Source: Candidatus Kryptoniota bacterium (lineage in GTDB: Bacteria > Bacteroidota > Ignavibacteria > Kryptoniales > JAKASW01). From it: a stretch of DNA of 64,000 nucleotides. Numbering within the stretch: the stretch's first letter is position 1; each line of letters opens with the position of its first letter. This document shows, one piece after another, positions 59,267 through 64,000 of the stretch. A model generated the notes under the pieces. The model saw nothing but the letters and a program-made list of their open reading frames with translations, was not told the DNA's origin and did not search any database. The DNA lies in assembly GCA_024641705.1 (NCBI GenBank), contig JAHECO010000010.1, positions 37,228 through 101,227 on the forward strand, in the 5' to 3' direction. The position numbers and the translations under genes were made by a program.

Positions 59267-60675
59267 CTCAACCTTACCTCAAATGTCGTAAACGAGTGCA
59301 TCTTATTACTGCCAAAAGAAGCGAGCTCGGTTTGGGTAGGGACCCCTACACGTATGACCTGTACGTTCGAGAACATTGGATCCCTCTGAAGTGATCCCAG
59401 GTAAGATGCAGCTTTTTCGCTTGTCTCCGCGTATCCCGTCAGATCCAAGGATTTCCCTGCTTTTGCTCCATTTGTACACAGAAGTCTCTGCAGCCAGACT
59501 CCTTTCGGCGTTGCCTCGGCAACCTTTTGCGGGACTTTGGCAACGTCAGAGCGGTGCTGAACCTCGTCATTGCCGCTCAATTCGGTTCGGAGGGCTCTTA
59601 CCTGGCGCTCAAGGACATTCACCTGTGAATACACCGGTCCAATCACCGAAAGCTTGGCATCGAGCTTATCAGAGATCCCCTGTAGATATGATTGGACCCC
59701 GAGCTGCAGGCCTAGCAAAAGGAGGACGAGAGTCCCCAGTGCCAGAACGGTTGACTTCAAAAGAGACTTGTCCTTCTCTTCAGTCGATTTCTGTCTCACT
59801 ACCTCCGGACGGAAATCGAACGAGCCTATCTCCGGAAGGTAACCGCGAACGGCAAGTCCAGCTGCAAGCGCATAATCTGAGGCCAGGCCAAGCGGATTTA
59901 GAACTCTGATTGCCTCGCCCTGAATTTCGTTGGCGCTGGGACCGGTGATGACAATCTCATCCAGACTCTCTTTCAACGAGTGCAATTCCCCTTCTAAAGA
60001 CTCGCGGTGCAACTTTTTCAACGGTCCCGGTGCTCCATCCGCACAGGTGCGACAGACCATTTCAGTCTCGTCTGCGTAAATAAATCCACGTTTGCCTTCG
60101 CCGAAATTACCGACATCCACTATGAAAACACATTCGGAATCTCTCACATCAAGGCCTAGGTTGAGCAAATGCAGCCCCGCGCATTGGATTAGTTCAACAA
60201 TATCGTCCCTTTCGGCGGCCCGAACGAACGCGATTTCGCAACGAGCGGAGTCGGCGCCAACTGAATTCACGTTGACGGAGAATGCAAGGTCCTTGAGAGG
60301 TACAGGGACCCGGATGAGTTTCTCGTAATTCTCGCCAACCCAAGCATGGACGTCGTCTACGTCATTTGGGATTTGAGCCGTCGCCGTCCTGGAGTTGGAG
60401 GATCTGACAGTGGATACACAGAAGCGTGTCTTGATCCTTCTGTTTTCAAGCTCGGTTGCCAGTATTCTGCCACGCTCGGTGGTAGACGATTCAGCCGGGA
60501 AATCGACATCGAACCAAGCAATGGCCTTGAACTTAGATTCAAATTTGTTAACGATGCCGCCCAATGACTTCAGTTCGACAACGCGCGCAAGATCACGAGA
60601 CAGGTCGATACCCAGCACGCTCCGAATTCCGGAGAGCTTCAGAGTGTTCAGCCTATCGAATCGAAAGCTGATCAT
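59254..60675 (-). CDS. PilM-PilN fusion (GspL-like) assembly protein
   Basis: 473 residues. The first ~290 residues are an actin-like PilM/GspL domain (SVLGIDLSRDLARVVELKSLGG, DVRDSECVFIVDVGN, EIVITGPSANEIQGEA, DYALAAGLAVRGY). A transmembrane helix follows at ~308-328 (LLKSTVLALGTLVLLLLGLQLGV), then a coiled coil and a PilN-type domain (WLQRLLCTNG, LTGYAETSEKAASYLGSL). In most type IV pilus operons PilM and PilN are separate; GspL of type II secretion is the natural fused form. It links the cytoplasmic ATPase to the periplasmic platform. It overlaps the secretin stop by 4 bp. Confidence 0.8.
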   Translation of the reverse strand: MISFRFDRLNTLKLSGIRSVLGIDLSRDLARVVELKSLGGIVNKFESKFKAIAWFDVDFPAESSTTERGRILATELENRRIKTRFCVSTVRSSNSRTATAQIPNDVDDVHAWVGENYEKLIRVPVPLKDLAFSVNVNSVGADSARCEIAFVRAAERDDIVELIQCAGLHLLNLGLDVRDSECVFIVDVGNFGEGKRGFIYADETEMVCRTCADGAPGPLKKLHRESLEGELHSLKESLDEIVITGPSANEIQGEAIRVLNPLGLASDYALAAGLAVRGYLPEIGSFDFRPEVVRQKSTEEKDKSLLKSTVLALGTLVLLLLGLQLGVQSYLQGISDKLDAKLSVIGPVYSQVNVLERQVRALRTELSGNDEVQHRSDVAKVPQKVAEATPKGVWLQRLLCTNGAKAGKSLDLTGYAETSEKAASYLGSLQRDPMFSNVQVIRVGVPTQTELASFGSNKMHSFTTFEVRLSCRE

Positions 60676-62663
60676 TGCTCTTTGTCCTTGTCCGGTAACG
60701 AAGCATCCCTGAACTCGTCACCGTAGGAAATGTGAGGCGTTATGTAGATCATGAGTTCCGACTTGTTGTCTGATTTGGAGGTTGATGAGAAGAGTGCACC
60801 AAGAATCGGTATGTCACCGAGAATCGGTGTGGCCGTTTTCGTCACTGACGTCGTGTTCTGAATCATCCCGCCAAGAACGATTGTCTCTCCGTCCTTCATT
60901 TCGAGTGTCGAACTGAGCGACCTGTGCTCAATGGTGGGAGGCACATTGGGCGAGAGCTGTCCCACGGGACTTTCAAAATCAGGCTTGATGTCGACGACAA
61001 TCATGCCATTCTCGCCCACATAAGGAGTTATCTCAAGCTTCACATCCGCCTCAATTTTCTGGAAGCTCTGGCTCTGCTGGAAAACCGTCGTATTATTCTG
61101 GCCATTATAAGGGATCGTCGTAGTGAGCTCGTAATACTGTGTCGTGCCAATGCTGAGTGAAGCGGGGTAGCCATTGAGCGTTGCAAGAAGCGGCCGCGAC
61201 CTGATATCCGCCACCCCTTTTTGTTCAAGTGCCTGCAGGCTTAAGTAGAAGTTGGAGGGGAGTATGCCCAAGTTCGCTATGCCAATGCTGGTGCCAAACA
61301 GGTTAATGGTCCCTATATTCTTCAGTGTGGCGTTGATTGATGCTCCATGCGTCGTGTAATTGATTCCCGGGATGACTGTATAATCCTGGCTTGAAGTATC
61401 CGGCGAGTTCTTGATACCTGCTCCTACACCCAGCTGACTGCTCTTGGTGAGGTTGTAATCCACGACAAGCGCTTCTATGAGAACCTGCGGGACCGGTTTG
61501 TCTATTGCTTTGACAAAGCTATCGAATTGGGAGATAACATCGCTTGTCGCCATGATCACTATGCCATTGTCTTCCCGGACCGGTTTTATGGTAGCATCGG
61601 CGGAAATAGAATTGGGAAGCATCTCAATAACTTTCTCTGGCCTCAGGTAGTTTAGCTTAACCAGCTGAACGGAAGTCATGGTCTTATCCGTTTTATCCCC
61701 AATGAAATACTTCCCGTGCGAAATCCTATATGTCGCCTTGGTATTCAGCAAGAGGAGATCCAGAGCCTGGGTTATGGGCACATTTGTTACCCTTGCTGTA
61801 ATATCACCGGGGACGTGGTCGTAGAAGATGGCATCTGAGTTCGTCTCATGGACAAGATCCGATATTACCCGCTCGACGGGCGCGTTCGTGACATCGATAG
61901 TAACAAGGGAGTCTTTCGCGGTGATCCAATAAGGACCGGAACCAGCGTGATTATTTTTATCCCCTTCACCTTTTACATAGTGTTGCAGCTGGCTCACTAT
62001 ATAGATCCCATCCCTCTTTTCGACAGCAAATCCGTTATTGTTCATGATCTGCGTGAATCCAATCTCGAAGTTGACATCGTTCAGCTCACCCGTCACCGGG
62101 CCAGATGTGCCTGCCATGACCAGAATGTTCCTTCCACTCTTGTCGCGTATTCCCTGGATTACATCCTGCAGGTCGTCGCTCCTGGCGTCTATCCATAAGT
62201 CACCTCCTGCGTATGCAACATATGGAACATGCTTGGGTGGCGGAATTAACTTAGGCGGCGGTGGAGGAGTTATTTCAAAAATCCCGCCTTTGAGCGAGAG
62301 ATCAAGCCCATTTTGTTCACACAGGAACTTAATAGCATCGTAAACGCGCACCTGATTCAGCGATATCGTGACCTTCTTATCTATCGAATTATCCACGAAA
62401 ATGTTCAGGCCATGCTGGTACGCGAGTCCGCGAAATATGTCTCGAATATCCGTGTTCTTGAAACTGAGCGTCGTAGTGTCTTCTGCACCGACCGGTAGCT
62501 GCGCCATGCGAACGCTTGTTGTATCCTTTGAGAAGATCACTGAATCCGGTTTTAGCGTGTCAGCGGACACTGATGAGGATGTTGTCACGGTGTCCTGGGC
62601 AAATGAAGGTGAAACAACAGATAATATGCCTATTAGTCCTGCGACTGTCACAGAGAGTCTCAT
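60672..62663 (-). CDS. type IV pilus / type II secretion secretin (PilQ/GspD-like)
   Basis: 663 residues from the ATG at 62663; an in-frame upstream ATG would overlap the ATPase gene and hide the signal peptide MRLSVTVAGLIGILSVVSPSFA. A STN/N0-type domain (LSFKNTDIRDIFRGLAYQHG) and several N-domains (DLQDVIQGIRDKSGRNILV, VERVISDLVHETNSDAIFY, QLVKLNYLRPEKVIEMLP) precede the secretin core (VPQVLIEALVVDYNLTKSSQLG, RPLLATLNGYPASLSIG, LSSTLEMKDGETIVLGGMI, LGALFSST). It forms the outer-membrane channel for pilus or secreted proteins. Overlaps with neighbours show a tight operon. Confidence 0.9.
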   Translation of the reverse strand: MRLSVTVAGLIGILSVVSPSFAQDTVTTSSSVSADTLKPDSVIFSKDTTSVRMAQLPVGAEDTTTLSFKNTDIRDIFRGLAYQHGLNIFVDNSIDKKVTISLNQVRVYDAIKFLCEQNGLDLSLKGGIFEITPPPPPKLIPPPKHVPYVAYAGGDLWIDARSDDLQDVIQGIRDKSGRNILVMAGTSGPVTGELNDVNFEIGFTQIMNNNGFAVEKRDGIYIVSQLQHYVKGEGDKNNHAGSGPYWITAKDSLVTIDVTNAPVERVISDLVHETNSDAIFYDHVPGDITARVTNVPITQALDLLLLNTKATYRISHGKYFIGDKTDKTMTSVQLVKLNYLRPEKVIEMLPNSISADATIKPVREDNGIVIMATSDVISQFDSFVKAIDKPVPQVLIEALVVDYNLTKSSQLGVGAGIKNSPDTSSQDYTVIPGINYTTHGASINATLKNIGTINLFGTSIGIANLGILPSNFYLSLQALEQKGVADIRSRPLLATLNGYPASLSIGTTQYYELTTTIPYNGQNNTTVFQQSQSFQKIEADVKLEITPYVGENGMIVVDIKPDFESPVGQLSPNVPPTIEHRSLSSTLEMKDGETIVLGGMIQNTTSVTKTATPILGDIPILGALFSSTSKSDNKSELMIYITPHISYGDEFRDASLPDKDKEQ

Positions 62664-62676
62664 TTGAGTACCTTTG

Positions 62677-64000
62677 CTAAACTGCCGTTTCGCGGAGCAC
62701 TTCCTCCAGTGAGGTTTCGCCACGCGCTGCCTTTTTAAGTGCGGACTCCCACAGAGTCTTCATGCCGGATTCGCGCGCGTTTCTTCTCAATTCGGATGAA
62801 ACTGGATTGCGGGAGACAAGGTCAGAAAAATCATTATTGACGGTTTGAATTTCGTATACCGCCGTCCTCCCTTTATACCCTGTGTTATTGCAGGAGCGGC
62901 AGCCAACCGGTCCGAAGAATGCGCTATCAGATTCCAGGTGGTCAAGGTCGAAAGCTTCTCTATCCTTAGGGGTCGGCTCATAACTTGTTTTGCATTTGCC
63001 ACATAACCTCCTGAGAAGCCTCTGAGCGAGAATCATCTTGACTGAAGATGCGACGAGAAACGGCTCAACGCCCATATCGATCAGCCTTGTCACGGCGGAA
63101 GGAGCATCGTTGGTGTGCAGAGTCGAAAAGACAAGGTGCCCTGTGAGAGCCGCACGGATGGCGATTTCTGCCGTTTCGGAATCTCTGATTTCACCGACCA
63201 TGATGATGTTGGGATCCTGGCGGAGAATGGATCTCAAGGCTGCTGCAAAGGTTACACCGATTTCAGGCTTGGCCTGCGTTTGATTGATGCCAGTAAGGTT
63301 GTACTCTATGGGATCTTCTATTGTCGTTATGTTCACCTTCGGATCATTGATGTGCTGGAGGGCTGCGTATAGTGTCGTGGATTTTCCGGACCCTGTCGGA
63401 CCCGTTACGAGGACCATGCCATACGGCAGGCGAATCGTTCTCTCGAATGTCTCAAGATCCTCCGGTTCAAAGCCAAGTTTTGTCAGATCAAGCTGGAGCT
63501 GGGACTTGTCGAGGATCCTGAGTACAACTTTCTCCCCGAAGTCGGTGGGAAGCGTCGAAACCCGTATGTCTATAGTCCGACCATTGCCCCCAGTGGAATC
63601 CCCACCCTGTCGGACCCTGATTCTGCCGTCCTGCGGCCTGCGCTTTTCTGCTATGTCGAGTTCGGACATTATCTTGAGCCTTGATATGATCGGCTTTGAT
63701 TTTTCCAGGGCAAGTTGCTCCACTTCATGCAGTACGCCGTCAAGCCTGTATCTGACCCTGAGAAACGATTCATACGGCTCTATATGTATGTCGCTCGCTC
63801 CAAGTCTGATTGCTTCAGTCAATACCCGGTCGACCGTGGCCACAACCGATGTTTCAGCAGTGAGGTCTTTCCTTCTGTTGTTTCCTGTAACCGTAACCGC
63901 ATCAGAGTCTAGAGCTTTTGCCTTTAGTCCTGATGGTTCATCCTTCACAAGATTCGACTTGGCAAGATCGATCTCACTCACGTCATAATACCGTTGAAGC
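62677..64000 (-). CDS. GspE/PilB-family assembly ATPase (5' end outside window)
   Basis: At least 434 residues; the frame stays open to the window edge (LQRYYDVSEIDL... precedes an internal GTG), so the N-terminal MshEN domain probably lies outside. The ATPase core is complete: ASDIHIEPYE, Walker A VTGPTGSGKSTT, Asp box TTIEDPIEY, Walker B IIMVGEIRDSETAEIA and the His box STLHTNDAPS. It ends with the tetracysteine zinc motif CGKCKTSYE ... CRSCNNTGYKGR of GspE/PilB. It powers pilus extension or secretion. It is the first visible gene of the operon, followed after 13 bp by the secretin. Confidence 0.93.
   Translation of the reverse strand, partial: LQRYYDVSEIDLAKSNLVKDEPSGLKAKALDSDAVTVTGNNRRKDLTAETSVVATVDRVLTEAIRLGASDIHIEPYESFLRVRYRLDGVLHEVEQLALEKSKPIISRLKIMSELDIAEKRRPQDGRIRVRQGGDSTGGNGRTIDIRVSTLPTDFGEKVVLRILDKSQLQLDLTKLGFEPEDLETFERTIRLPYGMVLVTGPTGSGKSTTLYAALQHINDPKVNITTIEDPIEYNLTGINQTQAKPEIGVTFAAALRSILRQDPNIIMVGEIRDSETAEIAIRAALTGHLVFSTLHTNDAPSAVTRLIDMGVEPFLVASSVKMILAQRLLRRLCGKCKTSYEPTPKDREAFDLDHLESDSAFFGPVGCRSCNNTGYKGRTAVYEIQTVNNDFSDLVSRNPVSSELRRNARESGMKTLWESALKKAARGETSLEEVLRETAV

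Overview
The window looks like chromosomal DNA of a free-living, Gram-negative, anaerobic sulfate-reducing bacterium. The Gram-negative call rests on a secretin, a phosphate-selective-type porin and periplasmic multihaem cytochromes. It holds nearly all of the dissimilatory sulfate-reduction machinery in one block: sat, aprBA, qmoABC, dsrAB, dsrC, dsrD, dsrN, dsrL and dsrMKJOP, with sirohaem genes close by. Two promoters fit the TTTG-N20-TA-rich pattern of the Bacteroidota/Chlorobiota/Ignavibacteriota side of the tree, and the porin family fits that group too. I lean towards an FCB-group bacterium (for example a Kapabacteria/Ignavibacteria-like lineage). This is inference; no rRNA gene is present.

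Layout. Positions 1-7 kb hold housekeeping and miscellaneous genes: the end of hisS, a zinc-finger/PP2C phosphatase, a DUF3108 protein, a squalene/phytoene synthase and a secreted GH3 beta-glucosidase. From 7.2 to 16.6 kb (plus strand) come sirohaem synthesis (precorrin-2 dehydrogenase/chelatase, then CobA-HemD), two tandem TauE-type transporters with a small membrane protein, and a signalling trio. The trio is a c-type-haem sensor with a degenerate kinase core, a response regulator with an altered acidic pocket, and a PEP-synthase-like phosphotransferase. From 16.7 to 43.4 kb (minus strand) runs the sulfate-reduction island, read right to left: dsrA-dsrB-dsrD-dsrN-dsrL-dsrC-RsbRD protein-dsrM-dsrK-four-helix protein-dsrJ-dsrO-dsrP-CoA-disulfide reductase/rhodanese-cytidylate-kinase-like-qmoA-qmoB-sat-aprB-aprA-zinc ribbon-YkgJ-qmoC-porin. 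A divergent transposase-like gene follows at 43.9 kb. From 45.6 to 50.4 kb there is an Hmc-type transmembrane redox complex in which the NrfD subunit is fused to a hexahaem cytochrome. From 50.7 to 57.6 kb lie a small membrane protein, a C1-family peptidase, a frameshifted GH38 alpha-mannosidase and a CheY-like regulator. From 58.3 kb to the end is a type IV pilus/type II secretion operon (GspE/PilB, secretin, PilM-PilN fusion, PilO, PilP).

How the genes fit together. Sat activates sulfate to APS. AprBA reduces APS to sulfite with electrons from the menaquinone pool through QmoABC. DsrAB reduces sulfite at sirohaem and passes sulfur to DsrC. DsrMKJOP reduces the DsrC trisulfide and links it to quinone and periplasm. 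DsrL can feed NAD(P)H electrons to DsrAB. The sirohaem genes supply the DsrAB cofactor, DsrN probably amidates it, and the Hmc-like complex gives a second route across the membrane. The presence of dsrD and qmoABC and the absence of dsrEFH within the window favour the reductive direction despite dsrL.

Points deserving attention are the NrfD-cytochrome fusion, the pseudokinase trio, two near-identical promoter modules in front of the Hmc operon and a small membrane-protein gene, intercistronic hairpins and octamer repeats inside the dsr/apr operon, and a G7-tract frameshift in the mannosidase.
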